Positions 37,078-45,612 of a DNA stretch of 64,000 bases are shown here, in pieces; positions within the stretch are counted from its first letter, which is position 1; every line of letters begins with the position of its first letter. The notes under the pieces were generated by a model. It was not told where the DNA came from. It worked only from the letters and a program-made list of their open reading frames with translations, and did no database searches. The DNA is from Chroococcidiopsis sp. CCMEE 29 (GTDB taxonomy: Bacteria > Cyanobacteriota > Cyanobacteriia > Cyanobacteriales > Chroococcidiopsidaceae): NCBI RefSeq assembly GCF_023558375.1, contig NZ_CP083761.1, forward strand, positions 4,791,001-4,855,000, read 5' to 3'. The position numbers were made by a program, and so were the translations under genes.

Positions 37078-38226
37078 ATGATGCCAAATTCTATGAAACT
37101 ACCTCTAAACCTTGAAGCGGAATTTTTCTTTCAGCAAGGACTACGTCGAAATAAGGCGGAAAAATATGAAGCAGCGATCGCTAGTTTAGACAAAGCATTA
37201 AAGTGCCAACCAGATTATGCCGATGCCTGGTCGCAGCGGGGCATTGCTTTGGGCAGCTTAGGTTGCCACGATCAGGCGATCCTTAACTTTGACAAGGCAC
37301 TGGCACTTCGACCAGATACCAGCTGGGTTTGGCACAACCGAGGGATTGCGCTGGGTAAGTTAAGTCGCTACGAAGAGGCGATTAATAGCTTTGATCGAGC
37401 AATTGAGTTTAACCCAAATAGCTCAACTTTTTGGCACAACCGGGGCATTACACTGTCTGACTGGGGGCGTTACGAAAAAGCACTTGCCAGCTTTGAGAGA
37501 ACGCTTGAGTTACGACCTGATGCTTATTGGGCATGGTACAACCGAGGAACGACCCTGGGGCAGCTGAAGCGCTACGAAGAGGCGCTCAACAGCTTTGACC
37601 GTGCAATTGAGTTCAATCCAGATGCTGTACTTGCTTGGAACAACCGGGGTATTATATTGAGTGACTGGGAGCGGTATGAAAAGGCAGTTGCTAGCTTTGA
37701 TAGAGCTTTAGAGATTGCTCCAGAATACAGCAAAGCTTGGTATAACCGGGGTGTTGCCCTGGGAAAATTAGGGTGCTGTGAAGAGGCGATCGCTTCTTTC
37801 GATAAAGTGATCGAGTTTCAACCGAATGATTTCTGGGCATGGTACAACCGAGGGCTAGCCCTAAGACACCTAGGTCGCAAGGAAGAGGCGCTCGTTAGCT
37901 ACGACAAAGCCATTGCCATTCAACCAAATGATAATAGTGCTTGGTATGACCAAGCCTTAGCACTACATGAATTGTGCCGTTACCAAGACGCGATCGCTAG
38001 TTACACCAAAGCGCTTGAGCTGCAACCCGACGATCCCACAGTCTTGTATAACAGAGCTTGCTGTTATGCTTTGCAGTGCCAGGTTGAGCAGGCAATTGAG
38101 AACTTGCAGCAAGCGATTAATTTAAATCCTGAAAAATATCGAGAAATGGCAAAAAACAACCCTGATTTTGACATAATTCGCCAAGAGCAGCGATTTCAGA
38201 GTTTAATTCAATATCTAAGTAGTTGA
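37078..38226 (+). CDS. Tetratricopeptide-repeat protein
   Basis: 382 residues with about nine to ten TPR units of 34 residues from residue 15 on; a repeated consensus AWYNRG-ALGKLGRYEEAI-SFDKAIEFQPN is plain. The units are very alike, suggesting recent repeat growth. TPR arrays bind other proteins. No catalytic domain, no signal peptide. ATG at 37078 (MMPNSMKLPLN) is preferred; the frame stays open to a GTG at 37015. Followed by TnpB element 3. Confidence 0.88.
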   Translation: MMPNSMKLPLNLEAEFFFQQGLRRNKAEKYEAAIASLDKALKCQPDYADAWSQRGIALGSLGCHDQAILNFDKALALRPDTSWVWHNRGIALGKLSRYEEAINSFDRAIEFNPNSSTFWHNRGITLSDWGRYEKALASFERTLELRPDAYWAWYNRGTTLGQLKRYEEALNSFDRAIEFNPDAVLAWNNRGIILSDWERYEKAVASFDRALEIAPEYSKAWYNRGVALGKLGCCEEAIASFDKVIEFQPNDFWAWYNRGLALRHLGRKEEALVSYDKAIAIQPNDNSAWYDQALALHELCRYQDAIASYTKALELQPDDPTVLYNRACCYALQCQVEQAIENLQQAINLNPEKYREMAKNNPDFDIIRQEQRFQSLIQYLSS

Positions 38227-38239
38227 TGACCGAAAATAA

Positions 38240-39566
38240 TGGGATACAAGCCTCCCCCTAGAAGGGGGATTTTTTATTTCTGGTTTGATGTTATCATAGA
38301 ATTTGATACCACATAGTCTAGTATCAAAGGTGTTTGTCTACGAGTACAAAGTCAACCCAAAGCCACAACAAATAGCCGCCATCAATGAAGCAATTAGGAC
38401 ATCTCAATTTGTCCGCAATAAAGTGCTTCGCTATTGGATGGATAATCATGGTGTGGGAAAGACTGAGATGTTTAGATATAACACGTTACTCAGGAAAGAG
38501 TATAAATTTGTTGATGATTTAAACTCCCATGCTTGCCAGACTGCTGTTGAAAGAGTCTTGAGAGCCGTTAATCGCTTCTACAACAACTGCAAAAAACAGA
38601 TACCTGGGAAAAAAGGATATCCACAATTCAAACGTTCCTCTCGCTCAGTTGAATATAAGGTGTCGGGGTGGAAGTTATCGGAGAACAGAAAACGTATTAC
38701 TTTCACCGATAAGAAAGGGATAGGCAATCTCAAGTTAATCGGTTCTAGGGATTTAAATTTTTATCAAATAGAACAAATTAAGCGCGTCAGAATTATCCGT
38801 CGTGCCGATGGGTATTACGTACAGTTGAGCGTGCAACTAGATCCTAGAGACACGGTTGAACCTATAATCCCTAGCCAAAAAGCAGTAGGTATTGATGTCG
38901 GCATCAAGTATTTCTTGGCAGATAGTCAAGGAAATGTTGAGCATAACCCCCAGTTTTATCGTCGAGGAGAAAAACAATTAAATCGTTTAAATAGGAGGAA
39001 GTATAAAAAGTTTCGTAAAGGTACACATCAGTCTAGAAACTATCACAGGGCTAGATGTTTATATGCATTGAAGCATTTAAAAGTAAGTAGGCAGCGAGAA
39101 GAGTACGTCAAGAGAGTGGCACTCCGTTTAATCAAGTCTAACGACTTAGTAGCCTATGAAGATTTAAATGTGAAAGGCATGGTTAAGAACAAGCATCTGT
39201 CTAAGTCGATTAGTGATGCAGGATGGTCAACTTTTAAAAGGTGGTTAGATTATTTTGGCTACAAATATGGCAAGATAACTATTGCAGTTTCTCCATACAA
39301 CACCAGCCAGAATTGCTCTAACTGTGGCGAAAAAGTGCAGAAGTCTCTATCTACTAGAACTCATATTTGTTCTCATTGTAATTATGTGGAAGATAGAGAT
39401 GTTAACGCTGCGATCAACATCCTACAAAAGGGACTAAGTACCGTCGGGCAGACGGAATCTTCTAAGCTTGGGGAGATAGAACCTCTGGCTGGGTTGGAGC
39501 AATCCTGCTTAACTAAGTTGTGTCTGTGAACCAAGAATCTTCGGACTTTAGGACGAGGAGTGTCAA
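38240..39566 (+). mobile_element. IS200/IS605-type element carrying only tnpB (element 3)
   Basis: Left end: hairpin CCTCCCCCTAGAAGGGGG at 38254-38272. Right end: TCTTCG/CGAGGA hairpin followed by GGAGTGTCAA at about 39557-39566, matching the right ends of elements 1 and 2. No TnpA. The right end overlaps the stop codon of modC. Confidence 0.65.
38330..39529 (+). CDS. tnpB: TnpB-family RNA-guided nuclease (OrfB), element 3
   Basis: 399 residues from GTG at 38330 (VFVYEYKVNPKPQQ); a TTG at 38303 is possible but unlikely. RuvC residues Asp189 (GIDVGIKYF), Glu277 (AYEDLNVKGM), Asp357 (DRDVNAAIN) and zinc-finger Cys329, Cys332, Cys347, Cys350 are all present. The gene is more AT-rich than its neighbours, with many AAA/ATA codons, in keeping with transfer. 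Confidence 0.92.
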   Translation: MFVYEYKVNPKPQQIAAINEAIRTSQFVRNKVLRYWMDNHGVGKTEMFRYNTLLRKEYKFVDDLNSHACQTAVERVLRAVNRFYNNCKKQIPGKKGYPQFKRSSRSVEYKVSGWKLSENRKRITFTDKKGIGNLKLIGSRDLNFYQIEQIKRVRIIRRADGYYVQLSVQLDPRDTVEPIIPSQKAVGIDVGIKYFLADSQGNVEHNPQFYRRGEKQLNRLNRRKYKKFRKGTHQSRNYHRARCLYALKHLKVSRQREEYVKRVALRLIKSNDLVAYEDLNVKGMVKNKHLSKSISDAGWSTFKRWLDYFGYKYGKITIAVSPYNTSQNCSNCGEKVQKSLSTRTHICSHCNYVEDRDVNAAINILQKGLSTVGQTESSKLGEIEPLAGLEQSCLTKLCL

Positions 39567-40645
39567 TCCATTAAAATTAGCCGCAGCGGATTTAAATGAA
39601 TGTGCCAAGGAAAGGAACGGTCTTTGAGGATAGCCCACTTTTCCTTAAAGACCTCCGCTTGCAGGTGGTAGTCACTGGGATTGGCGGGAGGATTGTGTAG
39701 CTTGAGATAAAGAGTCATACGGTGAGGTGTTTCACTTGTTTGCACAACCCAACAGAGGAAGACGTTTGCTGATTTTGGATTATTTTTAAATTTTGACTCT
39801 TCGGGAAAAGTGAAATGATGGGCGCGAATGCCTACGTATGCTAGTTTGCTGGGTATCGGTTCAAGTACGCGGAGGGTGCAGTCCCAGTCTAAAGCCTCGA
39901 CTAGGTGGGGAGAAACTGCCTGAGCATGGGAGAAGTTCTTACAGCCAGTTAGCTTAGCAATGATATAAGTGGCAGGACGCTCAAAAATGTTTTCTTTGGA
40001 ACCGTAGGCAGCAGTTTTGCCTTCTGAGAGAACCAGGAGATTTTTGCAAACACGGTAAGCTTCTTCTAAATTATGAGTGACGAACAGCGTCACACCCTGG
40101 TAGTCAGAGAGGATCTCAATCAGTTGTTTTTCCAGCTGATTACGCAGATGAGTATCAAGGGCTGAAAACGGTTCATCCAGGAGGAGCGCCTCTGGTTGAA
40201 TAGCTAAAGCTCTTGCCAAGGCGACCCGCTGCTGCTGACCACCGGATAACTGATGAGGATAGCGGTTTTGCAGTCCCTGTAGTTGCATCTGGGTAATTTG
40301 TTCATTCACTCGCCAATTTCGTTCTAGTTTTGGCAGATGTTGCAGACCAAAGGCAACGTTTTGGGAGACCCTCAAGTGAGGGAAAAGGGCATAGTTTTGA
40401 AACAGAAAACCAATACGGCGATCGCGGCTAGGCAAGTTAATACCCTTTTTTGAGTCGAATAACACCCGCTCATTCAGGACGATTCGACCTTGGCTAGGAG
40501 TTTCTATCCCTGCAATGCAGCGTAGAAGCATGCTTTTACCAGCACCGGAAGCGCCTAAAACTCCAAGAGTGTTTCCATCTATAGTGAAAGCCACCTCCAG
40601 CGTATAGCTAGGGAGTTGCTTCTGAATGTCCACTAAAAGTTTCAT
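39563..40645 (-). CDS. modC: Molybdate ABC transporter ATPase
   Basis: 360 residues. ATPase of the molybdate importer. Walker A GASGAGKS at 31-38, Q-loop FLFQNYALFPHLRVSQNVAFGL, signature LSGGQQQRVALARAL, Walker B LLLDEPFSALD, H-loop FVTHNLEEA. The C-terminal 110 residues (YVGIRAHHFTF onward) look like the ModC regulatory region, though poorly conserved. The stop codon TGA lies within the terminal TGTCAA of TnpB element 3, so the last residues may be altered. Separate from modB here, while many cyanobacteria fuse the two. Confidence 0.92.
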   Translation of the reverse strand: MKLLVDIQKQLPSYTLEVAFTIDGNTLGVLGASGAGKSMLLRCIAGIETPSQGRIVLNERVLFDSKKGINLPSRDRRIGFLFQNYALFPHLRVSQNVAFGLQHLPKLERNWRVNEQITQMQLQGLQNRYPHQLSGGQQQRVALARALAIQPEALLLDEPFSALDTHLRNQLEKQLIEILSDYQGVTLFVTHNLEEAYRVCKNLLVLSEGKTAAYGSKENIFERPATYIIAKLTGCKNFSHAQAVSPHLVEALDWDCTLRVLEPIPSKLAYVGIRAHHFTFPEESKFKNNPKSANVFLCWVVQTSETPHRMTLYLKLHNPPANPSDYHLQAEVFKEKWAILKDRSFPWHIHLNPLRLILMD

Positions 40646-40692
40646 TTTTAAGTTTTAATATCAAATCTGGTTAATTGCCCATAATTTAGTAG

Positions 40693-40751
40693 CCCTCACC
40701 CCGCCTCCGGCACCCCTCTCCCAAGCTTGGGAGAGGGGCAGGGGGTGAGGG
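40693..40751. repeat. Nested palindrome between modB and modC
   Basis: An inner perfect 26-base palindrome CCCCTCTCCCAAG/CTTGGGAGAGGGG (40713-40738) is enclosed by CCCTCACCCC and GGGGGTGAGGG arms. A common interspersed repeat type. It could form a strong hairpin in the mod transcript and lower modC expression. Confidence 0.8.
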
Positions 40752-40795
40752 AGAGATATTACGGTCATTTCAGCGGACATGATATAATTGGCGAT

Positions 40796-41449
40796 CTACC
40801 TAAGCAGTCCCTTCGACCGTTCGAGGCGGCGTACCCACCAGACCAAAACAAAAGCCAAGGTGGTCATCACCAGTACCATCAGGTTAGCCAAAGCGTACTG
40901 TTGGTTTTGCACAGCATCGTAGATTGCTAGAGGTAAGGTTTGCGTGCGTCCTGGGATGTTGCCAGCAACCATTAAAGTGGCGCCAAATTCACCCAACGCC
41001 CTAGCTATTCCTAATAGAAGTCCAGCTAGGATTCCCTGGCGAGCCAAGGGAAGCGTGACTCGCCATAATACTTCTGCTTCTGAGGAACCAAGGGTGCGTG
41101 CAGCTGATTCCAGTTCTGGGTTCACATTGGCGATCGCTGCTCTAGCTGATTCCACCATTAGGGGTAGACCAACGACTGCTGAGGCGATCGCAGCGGCTTG
41201 CCACGTAAACAGGATACGTATCCCCAACAATTCTACTAAAGGACTACCTCGACCTAGTATCAGCAAAAGATAGTACCCAACCACACTAGGGGGGAGTACC
41301 AGGGGTAGGTTTAGCAATGTTTCCAGGACAAGTTGACCAGGAAAACGGCTACGCGCTAACACAATTGCTAGCCCAATCCCCACTACTAGAATCAATACAG
41401 TGGCAACCACAGTGACTTGCAATGACAAGATAAACGGATGCCAACTCAT
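40796..41449 (-). CDS. modB: Molybdate ABC transporter permease
   Basis: 217-residue inner-membrane permease with about five to six helices; the EAA loop is ESAARTLGSSEAEVLWRVTLPLARQGILAGLLLGIARALGEFGATLMVAG, typical of ModB/CysT. The ATG overlaps the modA stop by four bases (ATGA), so translation is coupled. The last residues RLERSKGLLR are basic. Confidence 0.94.
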   Translation of the reverse strand: MSWHPFILSLQVTVVATVLILVVGIGLAIVLARSRFPGQLVLETLLNLPLVLPPSVVGYYLLLILGRGSPLVELLGIRILFTWQAAAIASAVVGLPLMVESARAAIANVNPELESAARTLGSSEAEVLWRVTLPLARQGILAGLLLGIARALGEFGATLMVAGNIPGRTQTLPLAIYDAVQNQQYALANLMVLVMTTLAFVLVWWVRRLERSKGLLR

Positions 41450-42255
41450 TTAACAGGTTCCTCACCAGGTAGGATAAAGCCATACTTACGCATGAGCGGT
41501 CTCCCCTTTGTACCATTTATAAACGCGGCAAACTGTCGGGCTTGCGACTCATGGGGGGTTTTGTCGATCGCAGCCAGCATTTGATCAAGTGGCTTGTGCA
41601 GATTCTCAGGAATCAATACCCAACGTCCGGGCTTGTTGACGCTCAAAGACAGTGCGACGATCGCTACATCCACGTTGCCACTTTCAGCGTACTGGAGTGT
41701 CTGGCGCACGTTCTCGCCCAGCACTAGCTTCGGTTGCGCTGTCTGCCATATACCTGCTGATTGCATTGCTTCACGAGCCGCTATACCGTAGGGAGCATGA
41801 TCTGGATTGGCAATAGCAATCCGCGTCACTTCAGGCTTAGTCAAGTCCTGGATGCCTTTGATCTCTAGTAAACTGTCCTGTCGTGTCCACAAGGTAATGC
41901 GCCCACGACCGTAGAGTTCTTTGGTATCAGGAATGATCAGCCCTTGCTGTTCTAATTTTTCAATGTATGACTGATTAGCAGCAGCGAAAACATCCACAGG
42001 TGCGCCTTGCTCAATTTGCTGAGCTAGTTGACCTGTAGAACCAAAATTGAAAATGACTTTGTTTCCCGTTTCTTGCTCAAACAATTTCCCCATTTCCTTA
42101 AAGACATAGTTGAGGTCAGCGGCAGCAGAAACAGTCAGCGTCACTGGCTGCGTTGAAGTTGCAGAGGGAACTGTTGTTACCGGATTGCAGCCGACCACTA
42201 CCAGGAATGCAACATGTATCCAAGCAATCAAGGTAAGGATACGTCTTCTATGCAT
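41446..42255 (-). CDS. modA: Molybdate-binding lipoprotein
   Basis: 269 residues. Periplasmic binding protein for molybdate (possibly tungstate). Signal peptide about 1-23 with lipobox VVVGC, then LTVSAAADLNYVFKEMGKLFEQETGNKV, FNFGSTGQLAQQIEQGAPVDVFAAAN and the C-terminal NGTKGRPLMRKYGF. First gene of modABC, divergent from the RHH-Mop gene. The link to nitrate use is that NarB carries Mo. Confidence 0.94.
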   Translation of the reverse strand: MHRRRILTLIAWIHVAFLVVVGCNPVTTVPSATSTQPVTLTVSAAADLNYVFKEMGKLFEQETGNKVIFNFGSTGQLAQQIEQGAPVDVFAAANQSYIEKLEQQGLIIPDTKELYGRGRITLWTRQDSLLEIKGIQDLTKPEVTRIAIANPDHAPYGIAAREAMQSAGIWQTAQPKLVLGENVRQTLQYAESGNVDVAIVALSLSVNKPGRWVLIPENLHKPLDQMLAAIDKTPHESQARQFAAFINGTKGRPLMRKYGFILPGEEPVK

Positions 42256-42332
42256 GAGGGTTACCGATAAATTTTCCCACCTTGGACTGGTTTTTTAGAT
42301 TCAGTGAAGGCTGCTGTCGATTGCTAAGATCA

Positions 42333-42370
42333 TACCAACAAAATGCAATAAAATACCAATTAGGTTGGTA
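42333..42370. promoter_or_regulatory. TACCAA operator candidate between modA and the RHH-Mop gene
   Basis: TACCAA at 42333-42338 and 42354-42359 (21 bases, two helical turns apart) plus inverted TTGGTA at 42365-42370; the last two form TACCAA-N5-TTGGTA. Eight bases before the RHH-Mop ATG. Direct and inverted short half-sites suit a ribbon-helix-helix protein. Confidence 0.5.
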
Positions 42371-42377
42371 AACATCA

Positions 42378-42821
42378 ATGCCGAGAAAACAGCAAGGATG
42401 GATTACCTTTCAATCCTCGGAGGAAGAAAGGCAAATTCTAGAGCAGCATTGCCAACAGTCTCAGCGCACTAAAACTGAGGTTTTGAGGGAACTGGTGCGG
42501 AGTCTGACTCAACTACCCGCTTCATCTGCTCTCCCGCTTCAGCAGAGTCCGCAGGATAATTCTGGTACTACAGAGGAAGAACTTTTTAGTAGAAAGCTAG
42601 AGGCTAAAGCGATGAAAGTGAGTGCCCGGAATGTGCTTAAGGGGACGGTCAAAAAAGTTGTGACGGGAGCAGTCAACAGTGAGGTAACATTGGAGATTGC
42701 TCCCGGCGTTGAGATTACCTCAATAATCACGAGAGCTTCAGCAGAGCATTTGGGTTTGGCAGAGGGCAAAGAAGCCTATGCAGTCATTAAGTCCAGCAAT
42801 GTGATGGTTGCGGTGGATTGA
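42378..42821 (+). CDS. RHH-Mop fusion, putative molybdate-responsive regulator
   Basis: 147 residues. N-terminal about 8-45 (WITFQSSEEERQILEQHCQQSQRTKTEVLRELVRSL) looks like a ribbon-helix-helix DNA-binding domain. A Ser/Gln/Glu linker follows. Residues about 80-147 (KVSARNVLKGTVKKVVTGAVNSEVTLEIAPGVEITSIIT) are a Mop/TOBE molybdate-binding domain. Head to head with modABC, 122 bases apart. I infer a molybdate sensor controlling modABC and itself, replacing ModE, which has a winged helix. A simple molybdate storage role for the Mop domain is the alternative. Confidence 0.75.
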   Translation: MPRKQQGWITFQSSEEERQILEQHCQQSQRTKTEVLRELVRSLTQLPASSALPLQQSPQDNSGTTEEELFSRKLEAKAMKVSARNVLKGTVKKVVTGAVNSEVTLEIAPGVEITSIITRASAEHLGLAEGKEAYAVIKSSNVMVAVD

Positions 42822-42906
42822 TCTGAACTTGCTTCAGGTACTGTAGCTGATTAAAAACAGTTTGTGAACCAAACGTTAAGCCTTCTTTTTCTGTAGTGGC
42901 AGCAGC

Positions 42907-44241
42907 TTATTTAGGCTGAACCTGCTCCAGCTTTTTTTGCGCTGATGCCAGTAGCTGTTGTGCTTCTGGATAGGCAGTTGTCCCTGATTTCACGGTTTGG
43001 AGTTGATTAATAATGCCTTGCAACTGAGCTATCAGCTGATTGCGATTCACAGCAGAGTCATCAGCAGCGGTAGCGGCAAACATTGTTGGAATTGTATCTT
43101 TCGCCTGTTTTAGCGCTGCAAAAGATGCTTGCTCTGCTGACAAACGAGTGCGAACAATCCCTAGATTTCTCTGGTACTTAGCTAGTAATCTTTGCGCTTC
43201 TATATAGCCTGGATCTGCCACTGGAACTTGTGTCAGGCGTTCAATTGCTTGCTGCCATAAAAGGGCAATCTCTTCCCACTCATCGGCGTTATGTGGTGGA
43301 TTTTGGGCAGCTTCAGTTGCAGAGATCGCGAATTGCTGCGCCGCTGCAACTAATGTGCTAGTCCGCGCACCTCCCTCTGCCAAAGATGCCACCTGCTCAA
43401 AATCCCGCTTGGCAGCTGTTAGTTTGCTCTGAGCGTTTCTCCCTGACAGCGTTGCTGGTGGCACTTGCTCCAATTGATCGATTGCTACTTGCCAAGACTT
43501 GAGCGCTGTTTCTTTATCAGCCGCTGTTTGCTCTTGCTGATACTGCTGCTGCGCGGCGTTAAGCGCTTCAACCCCTTGTTCAAGCTGCTTGAGTGCATTC
43601 TTTTCTTGGAAAACTTTGGCTTCCATCCGCCCCACATTAGCTCTGGCTGTCTCAAACTCATCAAGGGTAAACTGCCAGCCAAACCAAAAGGTGTATTGCG
43701 GCCAATAGCCCAGAAACCAAACTGGCAAGGCATCAAGGTGTTGTTGTGCTTCTTTGATTTTCACTTCACCGAGCGTTAAGTCAGCTGGGCTGGTTGCATA
43801 GTTAATCAACTGATCGGCTTGCTCCACTCGGGCGACGGCGTGGCGATAGTGGTAATCCATACTGATATAGCTGGGCAGTAGCAAAATCGGTGCCGTCCGC
43901 GCTACGGGCCAGCGAATCATCGGATAAGGCAGATTCACTACCCACAGCACCCCAGCTGACCCGACAATCATCCCAGCAGTCCATTGAATTTTGCTCAAAA
44001 CTCCGGGCGGACGATTGGCGCGCGCAGCTGCTTTGAGAGCTTTCTCACTAAAGTTGGGAAAGATATCACTGACCTTATCGCGCAGTTCTTCCAGGATGGC
44101 AGGTGAACCTTTTGAGGAGCGGAGTTTTTCTAATCTCTTCAAAACGATTTCCCGCTGCACCTGCCCAGCTAAATCAGCGGTGGAACATTTTTGAACTTCT
44201 GCACGCAGGATTTCTTTAGCGCGATGATTAAGTCGAAACAT
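42907..44241 (-). CDS. Conserved membrane-anchored coiled-coil protein
   Basis: 444 residues, function not recognised. Cytoplasmic-looking basic N-terminus (1-80), two hydrophobic segments at about 85-105 (IQWTAGMIVGSAGVLWVVNLPY) and 110-128, then a long charged, Ala/Gln-rich helical part (about 130-440) of several units with pattern A-LW-QAIE-L-QVP--DPGY-EAQ-LL--Y, like TPR or helical-bundle repeats. Likely a bitopic or hairpin membrane protein with a large helical domain. ATG at 44241; no operon partner. Confidence 0.7.
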   Translation of the reverse strand: MFRLNHRAKEILRAEVQKCSTADLAGQVQREIVLKRLEKLRSSKGSPAILEELRDKVSDIFPNFSEKALKAAARANRPPGVLSKIQWTAGMIVGSAGVLWVVNLPYPMIRWPVARTAPILLLPSYISMDYHYRHAVARVEQADQLINYATSPADLTLGEVKIKEAQQHLDALPVWFLGYWPQYTFWFGWQFTLDEFETARANVGRMEAKVFQEKNALKQLEQGVEALNAAQQQYQQEQTAADKETALKSWQVAIDQLEQVPPATLSGRNAQSKLTAAKRDFEQVASLAEGGARTSTLVAAAQQFAISATEAAQNPPHNADEWEEIALLWQQAIERLTQVPVADPGYIEAQRLLAKYQRNLGIVRTRLSAEQASFAALKQAKDTIPTMFAATAADDSAVNRNQLIAQLQGIINQLQTVKSGTTAYPEAQQLLASAQKKLEQVQPK

Positions 44242-44436
44242 GGGAAGAACACTAAGCTACTAGTTTTAGTGTTCCCAAGGCGTGAGCTCACTCTCACATC
44301 TAGATGGCTTCGCTTCGATTTGTTTTCCAGAGCGCTCTCTACGGCAAGTGGATTTTTGATCGAAGTTTCATCTCATCTAGAAAATGCCTGAGACTGAGAG
44401 AATTGTGAACAACACTCTTTTAAGTCATATCCACCC

Positions 44437-45486
44437 GTGAACCTTCCTTCAAGCTTGTCGGCACAAACTCAAACCCGCAAAGCCGATCACATCCGCATCT
44501 GTCTAGAACAGGATGTACAATTTCACTCCAACACAACTGGACTAGAACGCTATTGCTTCACCCATTGTTGCTTACCGGAACTAGACCGCAAGGAAATTGA
44601 CTTGACGACAACCTTCCTGGGAAAACAGCTAGGTGCACCGTTACTGATTTCTTCCATGACTGGCGGCACGGAACAGGCGGGAATAATTAACCAGCGCCTG
44701 GCGGAGGTTGCTCAGCATTACAAAATAGCAATGGGGGTGGGTTCCCAGCGAGTGGCGGTGGAAAAACCCCAAGTTGCCTCAACCTTCGCCGTGCGATCGC
44801 TTGCTCCCAACATCCTCCTGTTTGCTAACTTGGGTGCTGTTCAACTCAACTACAACTACGGAATCGATCAATGTTTACGTATAGTCGATTTGCTAGAAGC
44901 TGATGCCTTGATTTTGCATCTCAATCCTCTCCAAGAGTGCATTCAACCTACAGGTGATACTAACTTCCGGGGCTTACTTGACAAAATAAGAAAATTATGT
45001 GTTAAACTACCTGTCCCCGTGATTGCTAAAGAAGTAGGGAATGGCATCTCAGCGGCAATGGCTCAGAAACTGATAGCAGCGGGAGTAGCGGCGATTGATG
45101 TTGCTGGTGCTGGTGGTACATCTTGGGCAAAGGTGGAAAGTGAGCGGGCGGAAAATACTCAACAACGACGATTGGGGATGACGTTTGCCGATTGGGGTTT
45201 ACCAACAGCTGAATGTATTAGTAGTATTCGTGCCGTAGCGCCAACATTTCCCTTGATCGCCTCGGGAGGATTGCGTCATGGCTTGGATGTGGCAAAGGCG
45301 ATCGCCCTGGGAGCAGATATTGCTGGTCTGGCATTGCCTTTTTTACAAGCTGCAGCTGAATCAGAAGCAGCCCTTCACGCCTTAGTTGAAGTTTTAATCG
45401 CAGAAATTACCACCGTGCTATTTTGTACTGGCAACGCTACCCTAGAGCAACTAAAGTATTCTAAAGCTTTGCAGCGAATAGAATAG
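44437..45486 (+). CDS. fni: Isopentenyl-diphosphate delta-isomerase, type 2
   Basis: 349 residues. FMN- and NADPH-dependent interconversion of IPP and DMAPP for carotenoid, chlorophyll phytol and quinone synthesis. Typical: [110 protein letters not shown]. Start GTG at 44437. Same strand as sppA but separated by a repeat-filled gap of about 125 bases. Confidence 0.95.
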   Translation: MNLPSSLSAQTQTRKADHIRICLEQDVQFHSNTTGLERYCFTHCCLPELDRKEIDLTTTFLGKQLGAPLLISSMTGGTEQAGIINQRLAEVAQHYKIAMGVGSQRVAVEKPQVASTFAVRSLAPNILLFANLGAVQLNYNYGIDQCLRIVDLLEADALILHLNPLQECIQPTGDTNFRGLLDKIRKLCVKLPVPVIAKEVGNGISAAMAQKLIAAGVAAIDVAGAGGTSWAKVESERAENTQQRRLGMTFADWGLPTAECISSIRAVAPTFPLIASGGLRHGLDVAKAIALGADIAGLALPFLQAAAESEAALHALVEVLIAEITTVLFCTGNATLEQLKYSKALQRIE

Positions 45487-45568
45487 CTATTAGCTTTCAG
45501 CTGCTTGATTGTGCCGTAAGCAATGGTGTGTATCCTGACAAAAAGCAAGACTTGATTACCCACTTACC

Positions 45569-45611
45569 TTCTCCATCCCCTCGCCTCTCGCCCCTCACCC
45601 CTCGCCCCTCA
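45569..45611. repeat. CGCCCCTC-type heptamer array directly before sppA
   Basis: CCCCTCG / CCTCTCG / CCCCTCA units fill the 40 bases in front of the sppA ATG, so no ribosome site is visible there. The complement of this motif occurs inside the ABC ATPase gene at 57640-57670. Confidence 0.75.
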
Positions 45612-45612
45612 A

